Source of the DNA: Bacteroidales bacterium
Lineage (GTDB): Bacteria; Bacteroidota; Bacteroidia; Bacteroidales; WCHB1-69
Length of the DNA stretch: 60,315 bases
Assembly (NCBI GenBank): GCA_031286285.1
Contig: JAITUN010000193.1
Coordinates: 1-60,315, forward strand
Reading direction: 5' to 3'
Positions within the stretch are counted from its first letter, which is position 1. Every line of letters begins with the position of its first letter. The notes under the pieces are model-generated. The model was not told the DNA's origin and ran no database searches. It was given only the letters and a program-made list of their open reading frames with translations. Positions 10,407-19,577 of the stretch are shown in pieces. A program made the position numbers and the translations under genes.

Positions 10407-13400
10407 ATGATAGTCGTGAAAATAAAACAAATAAACAAAATGCTCATTCGTAACATCAGATTGTTACTAATAGCGGTATCTCTTCTGTTTGTGCCTTTCT
10501 TCTCAAAGGCACAAGCAGAGATATACAAAAACGATCAGGGTGTCCTTATCGGGACTTCCGATTCACGAATGTCGGTAACAGTTATTGAATCAACAGATCA
10601 TATTGAATGTCAAGTAACTATTATAGGAGAAATCTTTGCAAGGGCATTCTTCTTTGCAATGGTTTATGATACTGCTGTATTAAGATTAACTGACCCTACG
10701 TACACCTTTGATGTACCCGATGGAAGCGCGGTGAACAATGTTGGATATCCTGTCATTGTGATCCCCCAGTCGTTTTTAGACAACCATTCGGGATACGTAA
10801 CCTCTGCAAGGCAGCATTTCCCAATTGACGACGGACCCTGCCTTGGTATGAAAATGTTCTGCCCTAACATTGGAATTTTGAGCCCCGATGCTAGCAATGT
10901 TCATGTATTGCCTGGAGAGATGCTCCATCTTTTCAGCTATTATTTAAGAAAAGTAAACCCCGGAACCCCGTTAACAACTTCCGATTTTGGATACTATGTA
11001 CAAACGGCAACCGTTCCTATGCAACCCATGCAATCTCCTTCATGGATGTACGGGGCTTTTGAAATCAGGTTCGCCCCCGCGCAACCCTGGTCTGCTTTTG
11101 AATTAAAACCGGAACTGTTCACTTACAGAACTCCCTCCTCTATAACTACTAAAAGTGTTACGAACTTAACAGATGTTTCTGTTACTTTAAATGCCTCTTT
11201 CTCAAGAGGAAACTTCCAGCCTACTAACGATATTGCGGTAAGCGAACATGACCAACTCTACGATACCCACCGTTTAAATTGGGATTCAATCAGCAAATAT
11301 GGATTTATCTATGCAGACGTGGATGCTGTAATTAGTGTGGAGGGTTTTTCCAACAAATTAAATATTGACGGGATCAATTATAACTTCCCGAATGCGGCTG
11401 AAATTGCAGCAGGAGTATTTGTGAGAAACGGAAAAACTTTCCATATTCAAAATCCAATAAACAACAATACATCTAATCAAAACGTATCGTTTTCTCAAAA
11501 TATCACCGGATTATCTCAAGATGTTCTTTATTACGCCTGGCCATTTATTTTCTACTCTTTTGAAACCTCAAACGATTTTCTAAATGTAGGAAATAAGGTT
11601 ATTTTTCAAACATCTCCCGATCTGTTTGTAGATGTGGAAAACTTTATCTATTGCGATGGCGAAGAGGTTCCGGAATATACTTTTACCGGAAGCGAAAATA
11701 CCAATTTTATTTGGGAACGTTTTGTGGGACACGACCTTGGATTACCAACAGAGTCCGGTATCAATACTATTCCTGCATTTGTGGCTACCAATTATGGATT
11801 TGAAGCGATAAGCGCCATGTATACAGTTACTCCGGTAAGCGAATTTGGCTTTGAAGGAGAACCGCAATTTTTTATGATCACGGTAAATCCGAGACCGGTA
11901 ACCTCTCCGGTGGAAGATATGGTGTATTGCAACGCTACAACTGCACCAAGATTCGACTTTACAAGCAACATTCCGGATGCCTATTATGAATGGGAATTTG
12001 TGAACGAAACGGGAAGTACGATGATTCCGGGTGTGCCGGAATCGGGAGAAAACTATATCCCAACTTTCGAAGCCTACAATACCGGTAGCGAACCGTTGTC
12101 AGGTAAATATAAAGTGAGAGCAAGCTACAGTTTTTCTAATTTGACCTGTTACGCTTATGAATGGGAATATTTCAATATTGTGATTTTACCAACACCGGAA
12201 ATACCAACAGTAGCGCCTCTTGCACAAACCATCTGTTCGGGCGAAGCAACAACTCCCATCACTTTTAGTGGCAATGTGGAAGAGGTAACTTACGCTTGGA
12301 CATTGAACTCAGGCGATATTCTACCCGGTTTTCCAACAAACGGAACAGGCAATATCTCTTCTTATAATATTGTAAATAATCAACTTTTAACACTGAGCGC
12401 TACCTATAATGCAGTGGCAGTATTAGACTTTGAGAACTATCCTGCTTATACTTGTGAAAGCAACAAGGCAGTGTTTGGGATCACTGTTCATCCCACGCCC
12501 CATACGGATCCCGTTCCCAACTTTGTATATTGCAACGGAGAAACAGTGCCGCTATATAACTTTAACGGTAGCAATGCGTTAGCCACTTATACATGGGAAT
12601 ATGTTTCAGGCGCTAACTTGGGCATACCCACAAACGGCAACAATAGTTTCCCGTCGTTTATGGCGATGAATGCCGGAAATGAGCCTTTGGTTGCCCATTT
12701 CAGAGTTCAGGCAAGCTATGCAGAATATTGTACTCAAGAGGATTGGGTTCTATTCTCTATTACCATACTACCAACTCCTACCGTAACGGTTACTCCCGAA
12801 TATCAAGCCATAATTTCAGGCGGAACGATAAACGATATTGTGTTTAGCAGTAATGTAGGTGAAGCAATTTACAAATGGGAAAGAACAGAAGGTTTTATTG
12901 CTGAAATACCTTTTTCAGGCGAAGGTAATATTACCGGAATGCCGATCTATAATCATGATCTGACCCCCATTTTTGCTACTTACAGCGTAGCACCGAAATT
13001 GAATTACGCTGACTATCCGGGCAAAACCTGTACCGGCGAAACAGCACAATTTACTGTGAAAGTGTATCCTGAAGCCTCTGCGGACACTGTCCCCGACTTT
13101 GTATATTGCAACGGAGAAACAACCCCAACTTACAACTTTAAAGGTAGCAATGCTTTTGCAACTTATACATGGGAGTTTGTTTCGGGCGCAGATTTTGGAA
13201 TACCCACAAGCGGCAACAACAGTTTTCCATCGTTTGTTGCAATGAATAACGGGAATATCCCATTAACGGCAAATTATCGCGTAAGAGCAATCTACAGCGA
13301 CTATACTTCCGAATGGGAATTGTTCTCAGTTACGGTATTGCCAACACCAACAGTTGTCTCAATACCCGCTCATCAAACAATATGTTCAGGTGAAACAACG

Positions 13401-15524
13401 ACAACGGTAGAATTTTCCGGAAATGTTACGAATACAACTTATTATTGGACAAAAGTATCCGGAATTATTCCCGAATTACCGTTAGAAGGTACCGGAAACT
13501 TTGAAGGGTACACCATAGAGAACACCGGTTCAATAAATATGGAGGTTGTTTATCAGGTAACCCCGACGTTAAACTATCCTCAATATCCGGGATATACCTG
13601 TACCGGAAATTCAACACAATTTAGTATCACGGTATTACCGCAACCCAAAATCAATACAATACCCGAAATGGTGTATTGCACTGGCGAGCGTACTCCGGGA
13701 TTTGAGTTTGGAAATCTATCGGGAGTTTCTTATACATGGAAACTCATGAATGGAGTAAATGTGGGACTTGCCGAAAGCGGAACAGGACAATTGCCGAGTT
13801 TCGTTGCAGGAAACAACACACATAACGAAATTTTGGAAGCAGTTTACGAAGTTACAGCTACTTACAGTATGTACGGATTAGTTTGTACCCATTCTGAAAT
13901 ATTTAGCATCTTTGTTAATCCGATCCCTTCGGTAGAGCTGAATATTGGACCTTATCAATTTTGCGCAAATGAAGAAACTCCTGTGATTGACTTGGTTGCA
14001 GCTTTTGAAACGCTGAAAAATATCGAAGGAACGATCTATGAGTGGACTTATATTTCAGATAACAATATCGGTATAGAGCAAACATCCGGAACCAATGAAA
14101 TCCCATCTTTTGTTGCAATTAACAATGGAACGCAACAAATTACAGCGCTATTCAGCGTTAAAGCGCGCTTCAGCCAATGCTACAGTGTGGAAAAAATCTT
14201 CAAGATTAATGTTGAGCCGATGCCTGCTGTGATAAGCCAAACAGATGCAGGGACGATCTGTTCCGGAGCTAAATTCGAATACGCTATCTTAACCTCTTTC
14301 CCTGTAAATACAATAGCTTGGGAAAGAGCGCCCCATACGGATATTAACGACAATGAAGGCGCTTCCGGAAATACCGATTTAATAACCGAAAAACTTTACA
14401 ACAAAGGAACTTCCGATATTACTGTTACTTACAAAATATCTATTGTAGCAGGAGAATGTGAATATGAGAATGTGGGAGAAGTTTATGTAGTAGTAAAACC
14501 CGGTTTTGAATTGAATATCACTCCGGTAATATTGGCTTGTGAAGGCGAACCAACAGCCGTTATCAAGTATGATATTGACCTCGCCGGAATTGAATATACT
14601 TTACTGTTCGACCCGATTGCTACGGCAGAAGGTTGGGTAAGTATATCCAACTTTACTTCACTGCCCGAATCGGAAATAGAAGTGATGATCCCATCGGGAG
14701 CTAAAATCGGTAATTACAATGCCACTCTGACTTTACGAATAGGTGATTGTATTGACATCTATAATATTGTGATTGCTATCGGAGCTGCACCTGTAATAAA
14801 GAATGCTGCCGATACCGAGATCACGCTATGTAAAAATGAGCAACTCTACCTGTTCGTTGAAGTGGAAGGAAACGTTCAATATCAATGGTATTATGAAGGC
14901 AATATCATTCCGAATGAAACCCTTTCTTACTATGAATCTGTTTTCGACGAGCCTCATGAAGGCGTTTATTCTGTAGCTATCCAATGCGATTGCGGCACAA
15001 TCTATTATTACTTTAATGTAAAAATAAATCCTGTTATTATTGAAATGAAATGGGACGATGTGATGTATATAGATAACTCGCAATCTAATTATGTTGCTTA
15101 TCAGTGGTATAAAGATGGAAAAGCTATTAGTGATGGCGGGCAGTCGCAATATTATACTGAAAAAGGCGGATTCACTCCTTTTGCAGAGTATAATTTAAGA
15201 GCTTATAGACAGGACGGTTCTTACGACGAAGCGTGCCCAATTGTGCCCAATGACGGAAAAACCGAAAATTCGGGGTTCATCATTTATCCTAACCCAAGTA
15301 TAACCGGTAATATTGTAACTTTCTTACTCCAATTGCCTCATGAAGAAGAACCTTATGCAGATGTTCTCGTTTATGATGTGAATAGTAAACTCGTAAAGCA
15401 ATTCGTAATTACAAACTATAAAACAGAAGTTATGTTTGATGAAGCTGCCGGTACATATTTAGTGAAGGTTACAACGAAGAACGGTACTGAATTTATAGAA
15501 AAAATAATCATTCATAAAAAATAA
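10407..15524 (+). CDS. T9SS type A cargo: large PKD-repeat surface protein with cohesin-like N-terminus
   Basis: 1,705 residues from ATG 10407. ATG 10440 is an equally good start and gives a more typical signal peptide (MLIRNIRLLLIAVSLL, cut near AQA). Residues ~40-235 and ~245-400 are homologous to the N-terminal two domains of the preceding giant protein, with shared IGTSDSR, YDTAVLRL, KYGFIY and EIAAG.F.RNGK motifs. About ten PKD-like repeats of ~95 residues follow (~403-1367; motifs VYCNGE, YTWE, PSFVA, ILPTPT), then two further Ig-like domains. The last ~85 residues are a T9SS type A sorting domain (FIIYPNPS, VLVYDVNSKLV, GTYLVKV, FIEKIIIHKK). It is expected to be secreted by T9SS and attached to the outer membrane surface. 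The OmpA-like gene starts 4 bp after its stop. Confidence 0.88.
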   Translation: MIVVKIKQINKMLIRNIRLLLIAVSLLFVPFFSKAQAEIYKNDQGVLIGTSDSRMSVTVIESTDHIECQVTIIGEIFARAFFFAMVYDTAVLRLTDPTYTFDVPDGSAVNNVGYPVIVIPQSFLDNHSGYVTSARQHFPIDDGPCLGMKMFCPNIGILSPDASNVHVLPGEMLHLFSYYLRKVNPGTPLTTSDFGYYVQTATVPMQPMQSPSWMYGAFEIRFAPAQPWSAFELKPELFTYRTPSSITTKSVTNLTDVSVTLNASFSRGNFQPTNDIAVSEHDQLYDTHRLNWDSISKYGFIYADVDAVISVEGFSNKLNIDGINYNFPNAAEIAAGVFVRNGKTFHIQNPINNNTSNQNVSFSQNITGLSQDVLYYAWPFIFYSFETSNDFLNVGNKVIFQTSPDLFVDVENFIYCDGEEVPEYTFTGSENTNFIWERFVGHDLGLPTESGINTIPAFVATNYGFEAISAMYTVTPVSEFGFEGEPQFFMITVNPRPVTSPVEDMVYCNATTAPRFDFTSNIPDAYYEWEFVNETGSTMIPGVPESGENYIPTFEAYNTGSEPLSGKYKVRASYSFSNLTCYAYEWEYFNIVILPTPEIPTVAPLAQTICSGEATTPITFSGNVEEVTYAWTLNSGDILPGFPTNGTGNISSYNIVNNQLLTLSATYNAVAVLDFENYPAYTCESNKAVFGITVHPTPHTDPVPNFVYCNGETVPLYNFNGSNALATYTWEYVSGANLGIPTNGNNSFPSFMAMNAGNEPLVAHFRVQASYAEYCTQEDWVLFSITILPTPTVTVTPEYQAIISGGTINDIVFSSNVGEAIYKWERTEGFIAEIPFSGEGNITGMPIYNHDLTPIFATYSVAPKLNYADYPGKTCTGETAQFTVKVYPEASADTVPDFVYCNGETTPTYNFKGSNAFATYTWEFVSGADFGIPTSGNNSFPSFVAMNNGNIPLTANYRVRAIYSDYTSEWELFSVTVLPTPTVVSIPAHQTICSGETTTTVEFSGNVTNTTYYWTKVSGIIPELPLEGTGNFEGYTIENTGSINMEVVYQVTPTLNYPQYPGYTCTGNSTQFSITVLPQPKINTIPEMVYCTGERTPGFEFGNLSGVSYTWKLMNGVNVGLAESGTGQLPSFVAGNNTHNEILEAVYEVTATYSMYGLVCTHSEIFSIFVNPIPSVELNIGPYQFCANEETPVIDLVAAFETLKNIEGTIYEWTYISDNNIGIEQTSGTNEIPSFVAINNGTQQITALFSVKARFSQCYSVEKIFKINVEPMPAVISQTDAGTICSGAKFEYAILTSFPVNTIAWERAPHTDINDNEGASGNTDLITEKLYNKGTSDITVTYKISIVAGECEYENVGEVYVVVKPGFELNITPVILACEGEPTAVIKYDIDLAGIEYTLLFDPIATAEGWVSISNFTSLPESEIEVMIPSGAKIGNYNATLTLRIGDCIDIYNIVIAIGAAPVIKNAADTEITLCKNEQLYLFVEVEGNVQYQWYYEGNIIPNETLSYYESVFDEPHEGVYSVAIQCDCGTIYYYFNVKINPVIIEMKWDDVMYIDNSQSNYVAYQWYKDGKAISDGGQSQYYTEKGGFTPFAEYNLRAYRQDGSYDEACPIVPNDGKTENSGFIIYPNPSITGNIVTFLLQLPHEEEPYADVLVYDVNSKLVKQFVITNYKTEVMFDEAAGTYLVKVTTKNGTEFIEKIIIHKK

Positions 15525-15528
15525 ACAA

Positions 15529-17094
15529 ATGAAAAAGAATATTCTGCTATCGTTATTGATATTTTTTACAGTTCAAGTGATGTCTCAGGAAAAAGGGTCT
15601 TATCTCACGCTTTCGTGTGGAGTAGGACCCACAGGGTTCAAGTATAAAATGACAGGTGTTGTTTTTGCTGACCCCAAAAGTGAGATTAAACTTGGCGGAC
15701 AAGCCGGTATAGGCTATAGCTACTACTTTACCAAAAATGTGGGAATCTCTATCGGAATAGGATTCTCTCATTACAGGACAAATGGAAAATTAATGGGCGC
15801 TTTTAGCGAACAACACCCGTTAATATTAGGCAAATTTACAGATAATGACATCGATCCCAATCATGTGAGTGATTATGAATTAAGAGTGAGAACTCAAAAT
15901 TGGATAGAATCGCAGTCGTGTAAATTTGTTGAAATTCCGATTACATTGAACTTGCAGAAAAAGTTTGGAGAAAAAGAACAGTTCGGATTATATATGGCTG
16001 TGGGAGCAAAACTCCAATTCCCTTTCTCTGCAAAGTATTCTATTGTGGACGGCAGAAACCCTGACCAGCCGAAACTCAACATATCCGGATATTATGAGGA
16101 GAAAAACCTTGAATTGGGCGGTTTGGGAGACCCCGACCTTGCCCAGCATGGTTTTGGTAAAATCCATAATCCGAGCAAAGTTTTAACTAATGCAAACGGA
16201 AAATTGGACCTCAAAATGAATCTGGCATTTACTGCGGAAGGAGGCTTCCTTATCTCTTTGAGCCGTAGAGTGGATCTAACGCTGGGTGTTTTTGTGGATT
16301 GCGGATTGTTGAATATAAGGAAAACGAAAGAATCTCTTCCGCTATTCTCCGCCCCGGAAACCGATTATGTGTCAATGGCTGAAAACTATAACGTGGGGAG
16401 AGGAATTACCTACAACTCCATTACAAAAAGTGAATATGTTAACAAAGTGAATACCATCTCTTACGGTGGAAAGGCAGGGCTGCGAATCAAACTCGGTAAA
16501 CTTTCTGCAAAAGAAGAACAACCGCAACACTCCCAAGAACAACAACCTGTGTATATTACACAACCCAAAGATACGGTTTTTATTAATGTGTATGATAAAC
16601 CGCCTGTTGATTCAATTCTTAAAGATATTATAAAAGTGTTGGAACAAGCGCCTAAGCAAAAACAAGAAGTAATCATTCACCAAACAACACAATCTGAAGA
16701 GGAACACCATTTGGATTACTATCCGGATGTTTATCCTGATAATGAAATCTATTTACTTTTTGACCCTATCTATTTCGATCTTAATAAAAGCGCTTTAAGA
16801 CCCGAAAGTATCAACAATTTGAATAAAAAAATTGAATTAATGAACAAATATCCTGAAATAAAATTGATTATATTCGGCAATACCTGCGATATTGGAAAAG
16901 ACGTTTATAACTTTAAATTGGGGTATCAAAGAGCGGAAGTAGCGAGAGATTATTTAGTAAGCAAAGGAATAGCTGCCGACAGATTGCAAATCAGCACTCA
17001 AGCGCAGTTTGACCCGGAATTACCTAACATCAATGAAATCAACCGCACCCATAACCGGCGCGACGACTTCAAACCGATATTTCCAAAAAGATAA
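15529..17094 (+). CDS. OmpA-family outer membrane protein (beta-barrel plus OmpA C-terminal domain)
   Basis: 521 residues. Signal peptide 1-19 (cut near VMS-Q). The N-terminal ~320 residues look like an outer membrane beta-barrel of the porin-family type, with alternating aromatic strands and Gly-rich turns. A Gln/Pro-rich linker with coiled-coil character follows. An OmpA/MotB-like peptidoglycan-binding domain lies at ~404-521 (FDPIYFDLNKSALRPES, YNFKLGYQRAEVARDYL). The Asp normally found in the G-H-x-D position is replaced by Cys with Asp next to it (GNTCDIG, ~447-453). The Arg of QRAEVA is kept. It is the last gene of the adhesin operon, before a strong terminator. It may anchor or assemble the large proteins encoded upstream; that role is inference from context. 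Confidence 0.85.
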   Translation: MKKNILLSLLIFFTVQVMSQEKGSYLTLSCGVGPTGFKYKMTGVVFADPKSEIKLGGQAGIGYSYYFTKNVGISIGIGFSHYRTNGKLMGAFSEQHPLILGKFTDNDIDPNHVSDYELRVRTQNWIESQSCKFVEIPITLNLQKKFGEKEQFGLYMAVGAKLQFPFSAKYSIVDGRNPDQPKLNISGYYEEKNLELGGLGDPDLAQHGFGKIHNPSKVLTNANGKLDLKMNLAFTAEGGFLISLSRRVDLTLGVFVDCGLLNIRKTKESLPLFSAPETDYVSMAENYNVGRGITYNSITKSEYVNKVNTISYGGKAGLRIKLGKLSAKEEQPQHSQEQQPVYITQPKDTVFINVYDKPPVDSILKDIIKVLEQAPKQKQEVIIHQTTQSEEEHHLDYYPDVYPDNEIYLLFDPIYFDLNKSALRPESINNLNKKIELMNKYPEIKLIIFGNTCDIGKDVYNFKLGYQRAEVARDYLVSKGIAADRLQISTQAQFDPELPNINEINRTHNRRDDFKPIFPKR

Positions 17095-17104
17095 TATAAA
17101 CGAT

Positions 17105-17134
17105 AAGGGCGAGTAAAAAATACTCGCCCTTTTT
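17105..17134 (+). terminator. Rho-independent terminator of the adhesin operon
   Basis: A perfect 11-bp stem, AAGGGCGAGTA paired with TACTCGCCCTT, with an AAAAA loop, runs into a T-tract. It starts 10 bp after the OmpA-family stop codon. Confidence 0.93.
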
Positions 17135-17210
17135 ATTATTGTATACCGGTTTTTATTATTATTCTATGTAACAAACGAGCTTGGGAACCCTCGGGAAAAA
17201 AAGAAAAAGC

Positions 17211-18752
17211 TTACCTCACTAACATAAAAGAACCCGATTCGGAATATTTTCTGCTGCTTTCATTATAGGAGAATGATAATTGAAAAGCATAGAATCCCGC
17301 AGGGCATTCTTTTCCTCGGAAAGTACCATCCCAACGACCTTGCATATTCTCATAATCGCCATAAACAGGAGGATGTGTTGAACGAAATAATTCTTGCCCC
17401 CATCGGTTATAAATAACAAACAAGTAACTGCCTTCAGGCGGAAATTTAATAATGGGATAAAATGTTCTGTTTTCTATATTAAGGCTGTGTGGATAAAAAG
17501 CATTGGCAAATGATACAATAGGCTCATGCTCAATGGTTAAAATATTTGAATATCCTCCGTTAGTAACTGACTTAATTTGGTATTGCATTATAAGCCCATC
17601 ATTTAAAAAAGGGAGAACATCTACAAAACAGTAGTTGTATTTTAAATTTAAATGGCTTGCAATAGGAAGTTTGTCTTCAAGTACAATGCGCAATAATTCA
17701 TATTTAGGTTCTGATAAATCAAAATTTGGAAATCCTGCTTGTAAAAAGAAAACACTGTCTTTATATTTTTCCTCTCGCCAGCCATATAAAAAAATGTTTG
17801 TAAGAATGTTTGAAGTATCATTTAGTTTACATCCATTTTCTGCTATAGACAAATAATAATAGAGACCCAATTTGGGATCAGCATACTTATCAATAAAAGA
17901 ATAGAAATTAGTAGAATCATATTCTAACGTATCAACTACTTTAAAAAAATTATAATCTTGATTCCAATTTGCATTTTCAGGTTTATATCTTAATAATAAT
18001 AAATTTGTAAAAGGGCTGTAATAGGGATCGGTTGTTACATCAATTTGAATATATGAATCATCTATTACCGACACGCTTTCTATGTTTACCGGAACCAAAG
18101 TATCTACTTCAGTCATAGTTTCAAATTCAACAATATTAGAGACAGAAAACACCTTTTTCGTTCTATTAACCGCCTGTATTACAAACTCATAATTTGTATT
18201 GTTAGACAAATATTTTACAGGGTAACTGATCTTTTTTTCAGGCTCAAAGTAAAAACCTTCAAAGTGTGTACCATGTAAAGTATCAAGAAAAACAAAAAAT
18301 GTATCTATATCTTTTTTACGATAATAAATACTGTAATAATCTAACGTATCAATAATATTAATATAAGGATTCCATGAGAGTAACACCGAATTTTTACAGC
18401 TGTCGTCAGAAAGAGTAGCTTGCAAAACGATATTGTTTTGAGGAGCAGATTTTCCACTTGCTTTCCATCCAATGCAATAGTAGTTTTGAGATGTAGGAGT
18501 AGCCATTGGATCTGCCCATTCTAAATCAGTCAGTTTTACTTTATCAACTTTGTAATAGAAATTTTCCTCATTACAATTATTATTACATTTGTATATTGTA
18601 ATACTATCTATTTCACTATTATACAACCATGAAATCGTAATTTTTTGCGTTACAGTATCAACAGAAACTTTCTCTAACACAAGTTGTTGAGCATAAGATG
18701 TTATGTAAGAGAATAAAAAAATGATGAATAATGGAAAAGAGTAGCGATGCAT
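17211..18752 (-). CDS. T9SS type B cargo: FN3-like secreted protein
   Basis: 513 residues. Signal peptide about 1-21 (cut near SYA-Q). The body consists of beta-rich FN3-like segments (for example ITISWLYNS, VLLSWNPY, YEFVIQAVNR). The last ~85 residues match the gliding-motility type C-terminal domain (T9SS type B): NRWGQELF, WDGTFRGKECPAGFYAFQL, ending GSFMLVR. Proteins with this domain are exported by T9SS and released or attached at the surface. Codons and composition are more AT-rich than the adhesin operon on the other strand. It converges on that operon, with the terminator between them. The specific function is unknown. Confidence 0.85.
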   Translation of the reverse strand: MHRYSFPLFIIFLFSYITSYAQQLVLEKVSVDTVTQKITISWLYNSEIDSITIYKCNNNCNEENFYYKVDKVKLTDLEWADPMATPTSQNYYCIGWKASGKSAPQNNIVLQATLSDDSCKNSVLLSWNPYINIIDTLDYYSIYYRKKDIDTFFVFLDTLHGTHFEGFYFEPEKKISYPVKYLSNNTNYEFVIQAVNRTKKVFSVSNIVEFETMTEVDTLVPVNIESVSVIDDSYIQIDVTTDPYYSPFTNLLLLRYKPENANWNQDYNFFKVVDTLEYDSTNFYSFIDKYADPKLGLYYYLSIAENGCKLNDTSNILTNIFLYGWREEKYKDSVFFLQAGFPNFDLSEPKYELLRIVLEDKLPIASHLNLKYNYCFVDVLPFLNDGLIMQYQIKSVTNGGYSNILTIEHEPIVSFANAFYPHSLNIENRTFYPIIKFPPEGSYLFVIYNRWGQELFRSTHPPVYGDYENMQGRWDGTFRGKECPAGFYAFQLSFSYNESSRKYSESGSFMLVR

Positions 18753-18842
18753 AATTCACATCAAAATTTGGTTTATTGACTAATAATAATGTAACAATTT
18801 TTTGAGAGAATTATTTTAGTTTGTGTTTTTTTTTAATTTGAA

Positions 18843-18875
18843 TTGACCCGATGAATAAAAAATCCACTTAATTTG
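18843..18875 (+). promoter_or_regulatory. Possible promoter for riboflavin synthase gene
   Basis: TTG at 18843-18845 is followed, after 22 bp, by TTAATTTG at 18868-18875, a 7/8 match to the Bacteroidota -7 consensus TAnnTTTG. The ATG is 54 bp further on. Confidence 0.35.
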
Positions 18876-18929
18876 CACTTTCTCATCAAAGAGTGAATCA
18901 AAAAAAAATAAGCACAAATAACTAAAACT

Positions 18930-19538
18930 ATGTTTACCGGAATTGTAGAAAAAACAGGAACAATTGTTCACATTGAACAAGACAAAACCAACTTTCATTT
19001 CACTATTGAAGTGGATTTTGCAGAAGAATTGAAAATAGACCAAAGTATGGCGCACGACGGCTGTTGCTTGACGGTTGTGAAGTTAGACAAAGAAAAACGC
19101 CAATATGTTGTTACCGCTATGGATGAAACCATGCTGAAAACCAACCTTAAAACATGGTGTGTGGGCTACGAAGTTAATTTGGAGCGCAGTATGAAGTTGG
19201 ACGCCCGTTTCGATGGGCATATTGTGCAAGGGCATGTAGATCAAACAGCTGAATGCCAAGAAGTGATTGACGAAAACGGAAGTTGGCGCTACTATTTTAC
19301 ATACGATGCTGAGAAAAACAATTTTACCGTTCCCAAAGGTTCTATTTGTGTAAACGGCGTGAGTTTAACCGTGGTTGATTCTGTGAAAGGTAGCTTTTCT
19401 GTGGCAATTATTCCTTATACTCAAGATATTACTAATTTTCATAATTTAAAAAAAGGAACAATAGTAAATATTGAGTTTGATGTTTTGGGTAAATATGTTC
19501 AAAAGTTATTGGAAGAATATTTTGCCGCTACAAAATAA
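18930..19538 (+). CDS. ribE: Riboflavin synthase, alpha subunit
   Basis: 202 residues, the usual family length. It converts two molecules of 6,7-dimethyl-8-ribityllumazine to riboflavin plus the pyrimidinedione, the last step of riboflavin synthesis, in the cytosol. It begins with the family hallmark MFTGIVE and has two lumazine-binding halves (about 1-92 and 93-190). The second half contains CVNGVSLTVV and IIPYT. No FMN riboswitch is recognisable upstream. Other rib genes are not adjacent. A separate riboflavin kinase lies at 57844-58254 in the same window. Confidence 0.95.
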   Translation: MFTGIVEKTGTIVHIEQDKTNFHFTIEVDFAEELKIDQSMAHDGCCLTVVKLDKEKRQYVVTAMDETMLKTNLKTWCVGYEVNLERSMKLDARFDGHIVQGHVDQTAECQEVIDENGSWRYYFTYDAEKNNFTVPKGSICVNGVSLTVVDSVKGSFSVAIIPYTQDITNFHNLKKGTIVNIEFDVLGKYVQKLLEEYFAATK

Positions 19539-19577
19539 GAAACAGCACGTTCCGTTTTACACTTTTATATTAACACT

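Noticed and set aside
18753-18929. FMN riboswitch before riboflavin synthase
   Set aside because: None of the conserved RFN element segments can be seen here or before the riboflavin kinase.
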